64,000 bases of DNA from Polyangiaceae bacterium (lineage in GTDB: Bacteria > Myxococcota_A > Polyangia > Polyangiales > Polyangiaceae): contig JAWKRG010000003.1 of the NCBI GenBank assembly GCA_041389725.1, forward strand, positions 496,001 to 560,000, read 5' to 3'. Position numbers and translations under genes: made by a program. The notes beneath the pieces are model-generated. The model did no database searches. It worked only from the letters and a program-made list of their open reading frames with translations, and was not told the origin of the DNA. The first letter of the stretch is position 1, and each line of letters begins with the position of its first letter. Below, piece by piece: positions 23,157 through 32,350 of this stretch.

Positions 23157-24092
23157 ATGCGGGGATACGTTCATCTGTTCGCATTCATGTTGCTGACGCA
23201 TTGCTCTGCAGACGAAGGCGGCGTGGCGCCTGGCAAGAGCGCAGCGGGTGGCAATGCCGGAACTTCAGGTGGCGACGCGGGTTTGGGTGGCAGCAGCTCG
23301 GGTGGAACCAGCGGTACCGGCGGCGGAGTGATCCAACAGGATGGAGCCGCGTGCGTGCCCACTCACAGCACCGAGACCGAGTGCGACGGCGTGGACGACG
23401 ACTGCAACGGCAGAGTCGACGACGTCGACGTGGCGAAGGACGGCATCTGCGATTGCCTTCGAATCGGCATCATCGGCAGCCCTGGCTCCAACCCTTCCGC
23501 CAACTTCCAGGCCTGGCTGCAGGGGAAGGGCACCTCGGTGGAGCGCACTCACCAAACCGCCAGCGAGAGCTTCGATGCGCCGCTTCTCAGCAAGTACGAC
23601 GTGCTGATCCTCGATCGCCTTCCACGTGACTACACCGCGGCAGAAGCGAGTGCTCTCGCCGCGTGGGTCGACGCTGGCGGCGGCTTCATCTCGATGACGG
23701 GCTACACCGGTCAAGCCGCGCCGGACTTCTTCACCAACACACTCCTGGCTCCCTTCGGTCTGTCGTACCAACCAGGGCTGAAGAGCGAGCCGGTGACGAC
23801 CTTTGCTACGCACCCGGTGACTCAAGGGCTGACCAGCGTCACGTTCCTGGGCGGCTATCTGGTGGCGGACGCAGGCGGAACGTCTGGGACGAGCACAGTG
23901 ATCGGCAGCATCTCCGCGGGGCCGGTTGCCTATGCTCACGAGCGAGGAAAGGGCCGCGCAGTGGTGTGGGGCGACGAGTGGATCGAGTTCGATTCCGAGT
24001 GGCAGTCGCTTCCCGAGATCGAACAACTCTGGATCAACGTGATGTCGTGGCTCGGCCCCCAAGACAGCTGCAACGTGTCGACTCCGCGCTGA
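23157..24092 (+). CDS. Lipoprotein with MopE-like metal-binding motif and GATase-like domain
   Basis: 311 aa from the ATG at 23157 (the longer frame upstream lacks coding character). Signal peptide with lipobox LLTHCS, then a Gly/Ser/Thr linker, then a Cys/Asp motif ETECDGVDDDCNG like the MopE-type metal-binding repeat. The ~210-residue C-terminal domain (RIGIIGSPGSNPS..., YDVLILDRLPRDY, AAWVDAGGGFISMTGY, WGDEWIEF) has the layout of ThuA/class-I amidotransferase-like domains. No Cys-His-Glu triad is evident, so it is probably a binding domain. Confidence 0.8.
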   Translation: MRGYVHLFAFMLLTHCSADEGGVAPGKSAAGGNAGTSGGDAGLGGSSSGGTSGTGGGVIQQDGAACVPTHSTETECDGVDDDCNGRVDDVDVAKDGICDCLRIGIIGSPGSNPSANFQAWLQGKGTSVERTHQTASESFDAPLLSKYDVLILDRLPRDYTAAEASALAAWVDAGGGFISMTGYTGQAAPDFFTNTLLAPFGLSYQPGLKSEPVTTFATHPVTQGLTSVTFLGGYLVADAGGTSGTSTVIGSISAGPVAYAHERGKGRAVVWGDEWIEFDSEWQSLPEIEQLWINVMSWLGPQDSCNVSTPR

Positions 24093-24133
24093 TCTCGCAG
24101 GGCGCCCTCCGTGTTCGGCTCCTGCGCCAGACC

Positions 24134-24931
24134 TCAACACCGGACAGCATGCACGAGCACTGTGTCGTATTTGCGCTCGACGCGGCCGCCCTGGCGGCGA
24201 ATGACCTCCAAATGCCCGTCGAGAAACGCCCGGCGCTCCTCCGCGCCCAGTAGTCGCACCGGCGACTGCGTCTCGAGCAGGCGCAAATACGCGGCCTCGT
24301 CGAAGCTGCGGACCCACGGCCAGCGCGCCGACGCCGACAAGCGAAAGCGTGCGTCGGCCGCCAGCGCTTGCCGGTAGTGCTCGATGTGCAGCGGGATCGT
24401 GCGCGGTGGCTTGTCGTCGGCATCGGGCAGGTAGCGCGCGTAGAGGGGCTCCGTGGCGCGCCAGAACTCCGTGTCCTGCGACACGTCGACATGCCACAAC
24501 AGCCCGATACTTCCGTCCGCGGTCAGGGCCTCGAAGCTTCGTTCGATGAACGCATCCGGCACAATCCAGTGCGCTGCCTGACAAGCCAGCACCGCCGCGT
24601 AGCGGGTCGTCGGCCGCCAAGCCTCGAAGGTGGAAGCGACGTAGGTCGGATCGGGCACGCGCGCCTCACACTCGCGCAGGAGCTCCGCGCCTGGATCGAG
24701 CGCCAAGACGACGAGCCCGCGCGCCACCAAGTGCGAAGTCAGCTGTCCCGTGCCGCAGCCCACCTCGACGACGTGCGCGCCGCGCTGCAGTCCGAGGGCC
24801 TGAAACAACCCTGCCACGGCAGCCTCGGGCACGCCGGGACGTGCGTTCGCGTACAGAGCTGCCACTTCGTCGAAAGTATGCCGTTGTTGCTTCAAGCGTT
24901 GCCTCGCGGCTGCGGCGGAAGACCGCATCTC
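24134..24931 (-). CDS. SAM-dependent class I methyltransferase
   Basis: 265 aa if started at the ATG at 24931; a TTG at 24979 gives 281 aa but would crowd the divergent gene. SAM motif I is VVEVGCGTGQLT, followed by the acidic loop LALDPGAEL and the motif IV-like AVLACQAAHWI, as in ubiquinone/biotin-type and MdtA-like small-molecule methyltransferases. No membrane segment. Substrate unknown. It is monocistronic and divergent from the DUF2330 operon. Confidence 0.85.
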   Translation of the reverse strand, partial: EMRSSAAAARQRLKQQRHTFDEVAALYANARPGVPEAAVAGLFQALGLQRGAHVVEVGCGTGQLTSHLVARGLVVLALDPGAELLRECEARVPDPTYVASTFEAWRPTTRYAAVLACQAAHWIVPDAFIERSFEALTADGSIGLLWHVDVSQDTEFWRATEPLYARYLPDADDKPPRTIPLHIEHYRQALAADARFRLSASARWPWVRSFDEAAYLRLLETQSPVRLLGAEERRAFLDGHLEVIRRQGGRVERKYDTVLVHAVRC

Positions 24932-24998
24932 CCACGAGGCTACAGCAAAGCGAGGGCGCCGCGCGCTCCCCGACGCCAACCCATGTTAGCGTCCGCGA

Positions 24999-26045
24999 AT
25001 GCCGGTATCTCTTCTGCTCAGACGACTCGTGTTCGCCGCCACGCTCCTTCCGCTGTTGGCGTGCTTGATCCCGAGCGACGCTGCCGCATGTGGTGGATTC
25101 TTCCTGCGTCCGGCCCTCGAGGGGGAGCGGCGACCTTCCCTCTCCTACGAGCAGACTCTCATTCTGTTCGACGAGGGCAAGCACCGCGAACACTTCATCC
25201 GCGACGTCACCTTCAACGCTGCAGGTGAGACCTTCGGCTTCGTGGTGCCGACGCCCAGTCGGCCCCAAGTCGACAAAGTGAAGAAGAGTCCTTTCGCCGC
25301 TCTGCGACGCAGCTTCCCTTTTCGTCGCAGACCCATGCCGTCTGGGGCGGGCTTCGGCAGTGGCAAAGGTCGCGGCATCGGCCTCGGCGGCGGTGGAGTC
25401 ACGGTTCTGGAACAGAAGAAAGTGGGCAGCTTCACGGCCTTCGTCTTGGCGGCAACCGACGAGAAAGCGCTCTCTGCCTGGCTCGCCAAGAACAAGTTGG
25501 TCAGCACGCCCGAGGCGGACACCTGGCTGGCGCACTACGTGAAGATGAAGTTCTTTTACGTCGCCCTGCGCTACGACGGCGACAAGAAGGGCGCAGCGGC
25601 GCCGGACATTCGTGCGGAGACCATGCGAATCTCCTTCGATGCGCCCGTTCCCTACTACCCGTACTTCGAGCCCAGCCAGCCAAAGGGCGTCAGCCAAAGC
25701 GACTCGCGCATGCTCGAGCTCTGGGTGGCGAGTGCGCATGCTGCCGTGCCAGTTGCGGCCAAGCGCGAGGGCGAACGAGTGACGTGGGTGAAGCCGATGG
25801 CCGAAGGTGACCAGCACCTCAACGCTCGCGAATCCTTGGCCCTCGCCCTTGGAGACGAAAAGAAGTGGCTACCGGAGGGCGATCTCCGCGTTCAGACCTT
25901 CATCGACCAGAAGCGATCCCGCGAGGGCTACGGCGACGTGCTGTTCGTGGCCAGAGACAAGCGCGAGTTGGACGCAGCGACGCTTGACCAACTGAAAGCG
26001 CTCCTTCCTATCCTCGATCCCAGCCTTGTTGGAGGTGGAGAATGA
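24999..26045 (+). CDS. DUF2330 family exported protein
   Basis: 348 aa. Signal peptide (LLPLLACLIPSDAAACGGFF); the CGGFF just after cleavage and the following LSYEQTLILFDEG and GFVVPTPSRPQVDKV are hallmarks of DUF2330. A Gly/Phe/Arg-rich insertion occurs around residues 95-125. The C-terminal half has alternating beta-strands. Function of the family is not known. It is first in a three-gene operon with ATGA-type overlaps (26042, 26677). Confidence 0.85.
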   Translation: MPVSLLLRRLVFAATLLPLLACLIPSDAAACGGFFLRPALEGERRPSLSYEQTLILFDEGKHREHFIRDVTFNAAGETFGFVVPTPSRPQVDKVKKSPFAALRRSFPFRRRPMPSGAGFGSGKGRGIGLGGGGVTVLEQKKVGSFTAFVLAATDEKALSAWLAKNKLVSTPEADTWLAHYVKMKFFYVALRYDGDKKGAAAPDIRAETMRISFDAPVPYYPYFEPSQPKGVSQSDSRMLELWVASAHAAVPVAAKREGERVTWVKPMAEGDQHLNARESLALALGDEKKWLPEGDLRVQTFIDQKRSREGYGDVLFVARDKRELDAATLDQLKALLPILDPSLVGGGE

Positions 26046-26677
26046 GAACCATACTGAAAAGCGCCTGCAGCGCTACGCTCCTGCTGGTGGCATGCAAGTC
26101 CACGCCATCGACCTCGACGACGTCGTCCAGCGTGACGGCAGAGGCGCCGAAGGCCCCTGTAGCAGCGACAACCGCGCCCACGGCCCCGGCTCCAACCCTG
26201 TCCGCAAGCGCCGCTCCTTCAGCTGTCCCGGTCGCGGCGTCCGCTTCTGCAGCCGCCAGCGCAGCACCCGCGTCTCCCTGTCCCGAGGGCGCGCGAAAAG
26301 ACGACAAGGCGCGCTACTGCATTACCCTGCCGGAGAAACGACTCGCGGTCAGCTACGACGGCGACGATCCGGACCAGGGAATCCTCGAAGAGCTCGAGAT
26401 CGCCGGGGACCGAGTCCTCATCTCCATCGAGCCCGTTGGCCCAGGCGAGACCGTGGCGTCGCTGAAGGCGGCTGCACTGAAGCGAATTGGCCCATCGCTG
26501 GTGGAAAGTGGCGACCTACCCAACGGCTATTGGACGGATCTCAAGGCCGATGATGGCAAACGAATCATCGCGGGTGTCGTGGTGTCGAAGTACCTCATCC
26601 AGTGCACCCACTGGGCGTCCGACGAGAAGAAGGTGGAAGCAGCACGCGCGGTATGCACCTCGCTGAGGACGTTCTGA
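26042..26677 (+). CDS. Lipoprotein with Ala/Thr/Pro-rich linker
   Basis: 211 aa. Lipobox LLVACKS, ~65 residues of Ala/Thr/Ser/Pro linker, then a ~130-residue folded domain (ARYCITLPEKRLAVSYDGDD..., VSKYLIQCTHWASDEKKVEAARAVCTSLRTF) with three Cys residues. Not recognised. The start overlaps the DUF2330 stop, and the end overlaps the next start. Confidence 0.75.
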   Translation: MRTILKSACSATLLLVACKSTPSTSTTSSSVTAEAPKAPVAATTAPTAPAPTLSASAAPSAVPVAASASAAASAAPASPCPEGARKDDKARYCITLPEKRLAVSYDGDDPDQGILEELEIAGDRVLISIEPVGPGETVASLKAAALKRIGPSLVESGDLPNGYWTDLKADDGKRIIAGVVVSKYLIQCTHWASDEKKVEAARAVCTSLRTF

Positions 26678-27348
26678 TGAGTTCGTACTCCCACTTCGCC
26701 GGATTCGTCCTGCTCACGTCTCTGGTCACTGCGTGTGACAAGAAACCAGTGAGCGACAGCTCACCCTCCACGACGCCCGCCGCACCGACGGTGGCGCAGT
26801 CGAGTACGCCGCCCGTGGCGACGGCAAGCACAGTTCCTCCGCCCCCGACGGCAGAGCCAACAGTTCCAGGCCCGGCATCCGGAACGCCTGACGAGCGGGA
26901 AGCCGCCGTGCTAGCGCTCGTGCAGGGCGCGAGCTCTGCCGACGAGATTCCCGTGGAGGCAACGGAAGAGGGTGAACCCCTCAACCCCGAGCTGCGCTCC
27001 CGTCTCGCGCCGTTGCGACAGGTGCGAATCCGCTTCGGTGCCATCACCGTGATTGGCGGCCTGCCCAAAGAGGTCATCCAGCGCATCGTGCGGCGGCAGA
27101 TCGGCCAGCTGCGTCGGTGCTACTCGAGCGGACTCGACGACAATCCGAATCTGCAGGGACGCGTCGCCGTCAAGCTCGTCATCGACAAGACGGGCACGGT
27201 GAAAAGCGCGCAAAACGGAAACTCCGACCTTCCGGACAGCAAGGTCGTCAGCTGCGTGGTGAGCTCCCTAAACCGCGTGCAGTTTCCGGAGCCGAGCGGC
27301 GGCGGCATCGTAACAGCGTCCATTCCGCTGTTGTTCATGCCGAACTGA
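26677..27348 (+). CDS. Lipoprotein with AgmX/PglI-type C-terminal domain
   Basis: 223 aa from the ATG at 26677 (TGATG overlap with the previous stop). Lipobox LVTACDK, a Thr/Pro-rich linker, then a C-terminal domain with VIQRIVRRQIGQLRRCYSSG, GRVAVKLVIDKTG and a terminal FPEPSGGGIVTASIPLLF, the signature of AgmX/PglI C-terminal domains in gliding-associated and other myxobacterial envelope proteins. This fold resembles TonB C-terminal domains. Likely a periplasmic envelope component. Confidence 0.85.
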   Translation: MSSYSHFAGFVLLTSLVTACDKKPVSDSSPSTTPAAPTVAQSSTPPVATASTVPPPPTAEPTVPGPASGTPDEREAAVLALVQGASSADEIPVEATEEGEPLNPELRSRLAPLRQVRIRFGAITVIGGLPKEVIQRIVRRQIGQLRRCYSSGLDDNPNLQGRVAVKLVIDKTGTVKSAQNGNSDLPDSKVVSCVVSSLNRVQFPEPSGGGIVTASIPLLFMPN

Positions 27349-27367
27349 GATGCGCTAGACTCGAAGG

Positions 27368-27949
27368 ATGGCGCTGGCGGAGGGCGCACGCTTTCGAGGC
27401 AAGCTCGGCATCGCCGTGCGCAAAGCATTGCGCGAGTTCGACGGCGGCGCAGTGGAGCGTGCACGCGCACGAATGAGCGCCTCCGCTCGCGCCCTGGTTA
27501 CCCGCCGATACCTGGCGAGCGATTGGTACGACGTAGAGGGCATCGATGAAGTGATTGAAGTCCTGTCCGACGAGTTGGGCTTGCCACCCGAAATGATGGC
27601 GAGACGATTCGGTGCCAGCGTAGGAGACACCGGCGCGGGTCCAGTGGGGCGCGCGATGGTTACGGTGTTCGGAACGCCGCAACGCTTCGAACGCTATCTG
27701 CCCACGATGTGGCGGCAGCTCTACGACTCTGGCACGATGCACGCGCGCTTCGACCCGGTCGATGCAGTGCTCAGCGTACGTGTCTACGGCTGGAAGGGGC
27801 ACTCCTCGCTGCACTGCTTCGCGCCGCTAGGAGCGGTGGAAGCGCTGGCGCGACACATTCGCAGTCCATCGCTGGTCGACGCACGCCGCGTCGAATGTGT
27901 CGGCGATGGCGCCAAGCGCTGCGCCTATGAACTGACGTTCGCTCGCTAG
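27368..27949 (+). CDS. Myxobacteria-type DUF2378/V4R-like sensor protein
   Basis: 193 aa, no signal or membrane segment. The layout (helical N-terminus, DWYDVEGIDEVIEVL, central GxSVGDTGAG, then ARRVECVGDGAKRCAYELTF at the end) resembles myxobacterial paralogous proteins related to heme-NO/V4R small-molecule-binding domains. The C-x6-C spacing near the end is typical of V4R-type metal binding. Assignment is by overall pattern only. Confidence 0.6.
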   Translation: MALAEGARFRGKLGIAVRKALREFDGGAVERARARMSASARALVTRRYLASDWYDVEGIDEVIEVLSDELGLPPEMMARRFGASVGDTGAGPVGRAMVTVFGTPQRFERYLPTMWRQLYDSGTMHARFDPVDAVLSVRVYGWKGHSSLHCFAPLGAVEALARHIRSPSLVDARRVECVGDGAKRCAYELTFAR

Positions 27950-27999
27950 AGTTCGGCGAAGACTTGGCCTTGGCTCCGGAACAAACCGTTCTTCAACAG

Positions 28000-28581
28000 C
28001 TAGGGGTTGAAGGAGACCTTCTGTTCCTGCTCATTCGCAGGGGTACGGAAGCGATAGGGACGCCGGTTGGTGAAGGTGATCGTAGGCTTGGCCAGGGTCT
28101 CGGGCACCTCGAACACCACCCATCCCTTCGTCTTTTCCCCGACACCGATGCGGCTGGATTTCAGCAGGGGTTCGCAATCGCTGCCGCTGCGGAACGTGGA
28201 TCGAAACGCCATGCCCTCGGGATCGGTCACCTTGAAGTTGGAGTAGGAGACGTTGTGCTCCTTTTCCCCATTCCCCTCGAACAGCACGTTGATGGCGACC
28301 AGCTTCTGCTTCTTCTTCGCCAGGCTACGCCGGCTGTAGAAGTTGGACAGACGGCAGTCCTTGTACTCCGAGATGGTCAACGTCACGCCGTCGAGCTTGG
28401 CAGCCGCATTCAGCTTTAGAGGGCTGGCAGGCGTCTCCGGCAGCACTGGCGCTTCGAGCGTCGGCTTGGGGGCTGGAGTCGTCGTCGCTGCCCCCGTGGT
28501 GGAGGAGCTCTTCTTCTTGCAGGCCAGCAAGGCAACCGCAACGACCATCACTGGAATTCCCAAGCCTCGCACAAACCGCAT
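28000..28581 (-). CDS. Lipoprotein, DUF4352-like beta-sandwich
   Basis: 193 aa; the ATG at 28581 has AGGAGAG upstream and begins an N-terminal lipoprotein signal (VAVALLACKKK). A short Thr/Pro linker is followed by a beta-rich domain (LVAINVLFEGNGEKEHNVSY..., WVVFEVPETLAKPTITF), as in DUF4352/telomeric-repeat-type extracellular beta-sandwiches. Upstream residues of the longer frame are not coding. Function unknown. Confidence 0.75.
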   Translation of the reverse strand: MRFVRGLGIPVMVVAVALLACKKKSSSTTGAATTTPAPKPTLEAPVLPETPASPLKLNAAAKLDGVTLTISEYKDCRLSNFYSRRSLAKKKQKLVAINVLFEGNGEKEHNVSYSNFKVTDPEGMAFRSTFRSGSDCEPLLKSSRIGVGEKTKGWVVFEVPETLAKPTITFTNRRPYRFRTPANEQEQKVSFNP

Positions 28582-28665
28582 CCGTCTCTCCTGGCTGTAT
28601 CCCGCTCGAGTCTTCGCCCGAGTCGCGGGTACCCTAACATCCGACTGCCGCAGCGCGGACGCTTT

Positions 28666-29268
28666 TTGGCCAGAAATCTCGAAATTGGCTCGCTGCTGCT
28701 GGCGCATTCGGCCAAACCTGGAGGCCACACCTGGATTCCTCACGCCTACGCCCTCCTGTACGCTCCGCGCAACGTGGGCGTACACACCAACTTCGATCCC
28801 TGGGTACTGCCGTTGCGCACACTGACACTAGAGCTCAGCCTCAGCAGCAGCGAAGTGTCGAACCGCTTGCAGCAGCTCATCGCGAAACCCGAAGCACCGA
28901 CCACGGAGCTTCACCCGTTCCGGGGGGCGGTTGACGATGGTCGTGTCGCGCTCACCGTACGCATTCCGACCTCAGGAGTTGCGTCCGGCGTCATGCGCCA
29001 CGAGCGCGCCCTGGTCGTGGTCCACGGGCATATGGAAGATCGGGAGGGCGGGTGCACGCTGAAACTCACCCTGCGCCAGCCACTGCCGGCCTTCGCCATT
29101 CTCGCCTTGATCTGGGTCTATTTCATCTACAGCTTGATGCATGGCGCGTCTCCGGCGTTGCTGTTCACGCCTCTGCTGGGACACGCGGTGCTTCTGTTTT
29201 TCTTCCGCATCGCCGCACGCCAGCGCGTGCTCGACCCGGTCGGGAAAGCCCTGGGAATCGCGCTGTAG
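28666..29268 (+). CDS. Hypothetical protein with two C-terminal transmembrane helices
   Basis: About 200 aa. The start is uncertain: TTG at 28666 or GTG at 28774. Residues ~45-125 form a beta-rich domain (DPWVLPLRTLTLELSLSSSEV...). Two hydrophobic helices follow (FAILALIWVYFIYSLMH and LLFTPLLGHAVLLFFF). The N-terminal domain is probably cytoplasmic. Not recognised. Confidence 0.65.
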   Translation: MARNLEIGSLLLAHSAKPGGHTWIPHAYALLYAPRNVGVHTNFDPWVLPLRTLTLELSLSSSEVSNRLQQLIAKPEAPTTELHPFRGAVDDGRVALTVRIPTSGVASGVMRHERALVVVHGHMEDREGGCTLKLTLRQPLPAFAILALIWVYFIYSLMHGASPALLFTPLLGHAVLLFFFRIAARQRVLDPVGKALGIAL

Positions 29269-29329
29269 GCGCCGACACCTCGCGACGAACTGGCGCTGCA
29301 AGCACGGGGTAGCGTGATAGCATCCCTGC

Positions 29330-29755
29330 ATGAAGCTCTACAGCCCAACCTCGGTTTGCATCGGCGCAGCTCTCCTCGTCGTCGCCTTCAGCAGTGATGG
29401 CAACGCAGATCAGGCGCGCGGGGTTTCCTACAGCGTGGGTGTCTCCGAGAACGGAGCGCCCCTCAGTCAGGTGAAGCTGGACGCCACGGGTGGGAAGATT
29501 CCGCTGCCCCGAGGCGCCTGGAAGTGCGACTACGGCGCGAGCGAATCCGCACAAGAGGGAGATCACGTTCGAGCGGGCTTGGAGGTGAAGTGCTCCATGG
29601 GCGCAGCGGTGGTCAAACTGCACGCCTCCTGCCGCTACTCGGGTGGCCCAGTTCGAGCAGAAACGGACGTGCTACGCGACGCGCAGGGCATGACCCTGAC
29701 CGTGCCGAACGGCAAGTACACCGCTTTCATCACGGTGGGCTGCGAAGTCCACTGA
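29330..29755 (+). CDS. Small exported protein, unknown
   Basis: 141 aa with a signal peptide (CIGAALLVVAFSSDGNA). The mature part is beta-rich with four Cys residues (WKCDY, VKCSMG, ASCRYS, VGCEVH), likely two disulfides. No family recognised. It precedes the Sel1 gene on the same strand by 54 bp. Confidence 0.65.
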   Translation: MKLYSPTSVCIGAALLVVAFSSDGNADQARGVSYSVGVSENGAPLSQVKLDATGGKIPLPRGAWKCDYGASESAQEGDHVRAGLEVKCSMGAAVVKLHASCRYSGGPVRAETDVLRDAQGMTLTVPNGKYTAFITVGCEVH

Positions 29756-29809
29756 TCGGCGCAGAGAGCCACTACACGGCGCGCCGGACTAGCGCTAGGG
29801 TCCGCCGCC

Positions 29810-31546
29810 ATGAGCGAAGAGGAATCCAACCTGCCGGTGATCTGGACCGGCATCGGCCTGACCCTCGCAGCCGCGCTGGGAATCGTCTTCTGGATGTGGA
29901 TCCGGAGCAGCTCCAGCAGCGATTCGAGCCATTTGGCGACGGCCTGTGCGAATGGCGACCGGCTGGCGTGCTCGAGTGCCTGTAGCGCCACGCCGTCGGA
30001 TCCCGACGCATGCTTGCGACTTGGCATCGCTCTGTCGGAAGGCAGCGACGCCGACGCTCAACGCTCGGTGCAACTGCTGAACAAGGCCTGTCTCGCCGGA
30101 AACGCAGACGGCTGCGCTCGCCTGGGGCGCGCGCAGTACAACGGCAAGGGCACAGCTCGTGACCCGCTCGCCGCCGAGAAGAACTTCATCAAAGCATGCG
30201 ACCAGAACAACGCACTAGGCTGCGCGGGTCTCGGTCACCTGCTGCTCTTCGGCCGTGGGGGTACGGGTGCTGATCCCAAGCGCGGAGTCGAGCTGGCCAA
30301 GCGAGCCTGCGATGCGGGCGAACAGCGCGGCTGTGCGTTGCTTGGCCTCGCGTCGCTGAACGGCATCGGCGTCGCGCGCGACCCGCAGAAGGCGCGGCAG
30401 TACTTCAAGTCTGCCTGTGATGGCAAAGAGAACCGCGGCTGTCTCGGTCTCTCGGTCCTCAAGTACCACGGACAAGGCGGCATCGAGCGTGATCCCGAGG
30501 CCGCCGTCGGCGAGTTCCGCAAGTTCTGCGACGGCGAACTGGAAGACGCCTGCGCCTACGTGGGAATGGCGCATCTGTCTGGGATCGGTGCGGAACGGGA
30601 CGTCCCTCGCGCCGTGCGTGTGCTCCAGCGCGCCTGTGACCGGGCACCCCCGGCTGGCTGCGCGCTCTTGGGAGAACTCTACGCGGGCGCCGCAAGCGGC
30701 AACCCGGACATCGAGAAGGCCGTGTCCTACTTCGAACGCGCCTGCAACCACGGGCTGCCGGATGGCTGCGCTGCCTATGGCCGCGCCTTGGTCGTCGGTG
30801 GTCCAGGCATCACTCGCGACATCGCGCGAGGCACCAAGCTGGTGCGAGAGTCCTGTGATGCCGGCAGCCCCCACGGCTGCACGACGCTCGCGTTGTTCGA
30901 GCTGTCCGGTGGCTCCACAGTGAAGCGCGACCCGGCTAGCGCCCTGAAGCGCGCGAAGGCCGCGTGCGACAGCGGCTTCCCCCCCGGTTGCACCTTGCTC
31001 GGAGGACTCGTGGTGCAGGGGCTGGACGGCGAGCCCGACATCAAACGTGCGGGCGATCTGTTCCGACGTGGCTGTGAAGGAGGCGATGGCAACGGCTGCG
31101 CGTACTACGGCGCGCAGATGCTCGAGGGTCAGGGCGTCGACAAGGACGTGAAAAAGGGCATGGAGATCCTCGAGCGTGCATGCCGCGCGCAAGGATCGCT
31201 GCAGGGGTGCAGTATGCACGCGCGGGCGTTGGTGCTGGGCCAGGGCGGCAAGGGGCGCATCGCCGAGGGCGCCGAACGCGCGGAAAAGCTCTGCCACTTC
31301 GGGGAGGTGCAGTCCTGCCTCGTCGCTGGCGTCGCCTACGGGCAAGGCAAGGGGGTCAAGCGAGACGTGCCGCGCGCGGCTGGGCTCGTGGTGCGCGCCT
31401 GCGCGGCGGGCTTCGGCCCCGCCTGCAAGCTAGCGGAACGTCTGCCCAAGGACGTGGTGGCCAAGGCCAAGGCCGCGCTGAATCCTGCGAAATCCAACGG
31501 TCCGGACGCGGGAACGAGCGCGGCAACGACCGCACCTCCAGGCTGA
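29810..31546 (+). CDS. Membrane-anchored Sel1-repeat protein with paired cysteines
   Basis: 578 aa. One N-terminal transmembrane helix (VIWTGIGLTLAAALGIVFWMW) anchors ~13 Sel1-like repeats of ~36 residues. Nearly every repeat has the pattern AC(D/N)xGxxxGCxxLG, so each carries a Cys pair as in Helicobacter cysteine-rich proteins. This argues for a periplasmic, disulfide-stabilised superhelix that scaffolds other proteins. The C-terminal ~40 residues are low-complexity. No catalytic site. Confidence 0.88.
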   Translation: MSEEESNLPVIWTGIGLTLAAALGIVFWMWIRSSSSSDSSHLATACANGDRLACSSACSATPSDPDACLRLGIALSEGSDADAQRSVQLLNKACLAGNADGCARLGRAQYNGKGTARDPLAAEKNFIKACDQNNALGCAGLGHLLLFGRGGTGADPKRGVELAKRACDAGEQRGCALLGLASLNGIGVARDPQKARQYFKSACDGKENRGCLGLSVLKYHGQGGIERDPEAAVGEFRKFCDGELEDACAYVGMAHLSGIGAERDVPRAVRVLQRACDRAPPAGCALLGELYAGAASGNPDIEKAVSYFERACNHGLPDGCAAYGRALVVGGPGITRDIARGTKLVRESCDAGSPHGCTTLALFELSGGSTVKRDPASALKRAKAACDSGFPPGCTLLGGLVVQGLDGEPDIKRAGDLFRRGCEGGDGNGCAYYGAQMLEGQGVDKDVKKGMEILERACRAQGSLQGCSMHARALVLGQGGKGRIAEGAERAEKLCHFGEVQSCLVAGVAYGQGKGVKRDVPRAAGLVVRACAAGFGPACKLAERLPKDVVAKAKAALNPAKSNGPDAGTSAATTAPPG

Positions 31547-31594
31547 TCGCGGCGCGGCCCTTGTGTCGCGCGCGCCACGGTCTAGCCTTGCGGG

Positions 31595-32002
31595 GTGATC
31601 GACGCTCATGCTTCGTCGGGACCTGCCCCCGCCCTGCGCCGTGCCGCGGACCGACTGCACGTGATCATTACCGCGCCCCCCGGCGTGCTACCCGAGGCGC
31701 GTCTTCGCGACGTGCTCGAATACGAGCTGGCATCGCTGCAAGAGCTCTTGCTGCGCCACTTCGCCAGCGAAGAGGAAGGCGGCTGGCTGTCGCAGTTGGT
31801 GAGCAACTCGCCGGCACTAGCGAGCGCAGCCCAGGAACTGCGCACGCAGCACGGCGCATTGCGCGCAGAATTCGAAAGCCTCGTCACTGGCGTACGTTCC
31901 ACTCCGCTGCCGCAGTTGGTCGAGCGCATCGGTGCAGCGCTGGAGATGTTCGACGCTCACGAGCACACGGAAGCGCAGCTACTGGCCGGTGATGCGCGAT
32001 GA
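31595..32002 (+). CDS. Hemerythrin-like domain protein
   Basis: 135 aa from a GTG start. His and acidic residues fall at hemerythrin positions: LLRHFASEEEGGWL, LRTQHGALRAEFES and MFDAHEHTEAQLL. One expected His/Glu ligand cannot be placed with certainty. It would bind a di-iron centre for O2/NO sensing or binding. The next gene overlaps by 4 bp (ATGA). Confidence 0.75.
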   Translation: MIDAHASSGPAPALRRAADRLHVIITAPPGVLPEARLRDVLEYELASLQELLLRHFASEEEGGWLSQLVSNSPALASAAQELRTQHGALRAEFESLVTGVRSTPLPQLVERIGAALEMFDAHEHTEAQLLAGDAR

Positions 32003-32328
32003 CTCGCCCCCGCGTGCGCGTTGGCCATTGGCTGTTGGCCGCGTTGCTCGCGAGTTGCTCTGCGGATGAGGAAGGCTGCAAAACCGACAACGACTGCAAG
32101 GGGGACCGCGTCTGCAACGCGGGCAATTGCGTCGACCCCAGCAGCGGAGGCAACTCCAGCGGAGGCAACTCCAGCGGAGGCAACTCCAGCGGAGGCACTA
32201 GCTCCGGAGGCACTGCAGGAGTCGCTGGCTGTCCGTCGAAGTGCGTCACGGGCGCAGGCACTTGCTGCCTCGAAGCCGCGAATTGCGACCTGGTCCCGCC
32301 CTGCGCCGCCAACCCCTGCTGCCAGTGA
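31999..32328 (+). CDS. Small Cys-rich lipoprotein
   Basis: 109 aa. Lipobox LLASCSA, a Cys-rich segment (CKTDNDCKGDRVCNAGNCVD, as in Dickkopf-like or EB-type knots), a GGNSS repeat linker, and a second Cys cluster ending in NPCCQ. Likely surface exposed. Function unknown. Translation is coupled to the hemerythrin-like gene. Confidence 0.75.
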   Translation: MTRPRVRVGHWLLAALLASCSADEEGCKTDNDCKGDRVCNAGNCVDPSSGGNSSGGNSSGGNSSGGTSSGGTAGVAGCPSKCVTGAGTCCLEAANCDLVPPCAANPCCQ

Positions 32329-32350
32329 CGCTACCGGCAACCCGACGCGC

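Noticed and set aside
23265..24620. A 451-codon minus-strand frame
   Set aside because: Antisense to the GATase-like lipoprotein and the methyltransferase region, with no motif.
30215..31345. A 376-codon minus-strand frame
   Set aside because: Antisense to the Sel1 protein; it mirrors its repeats.
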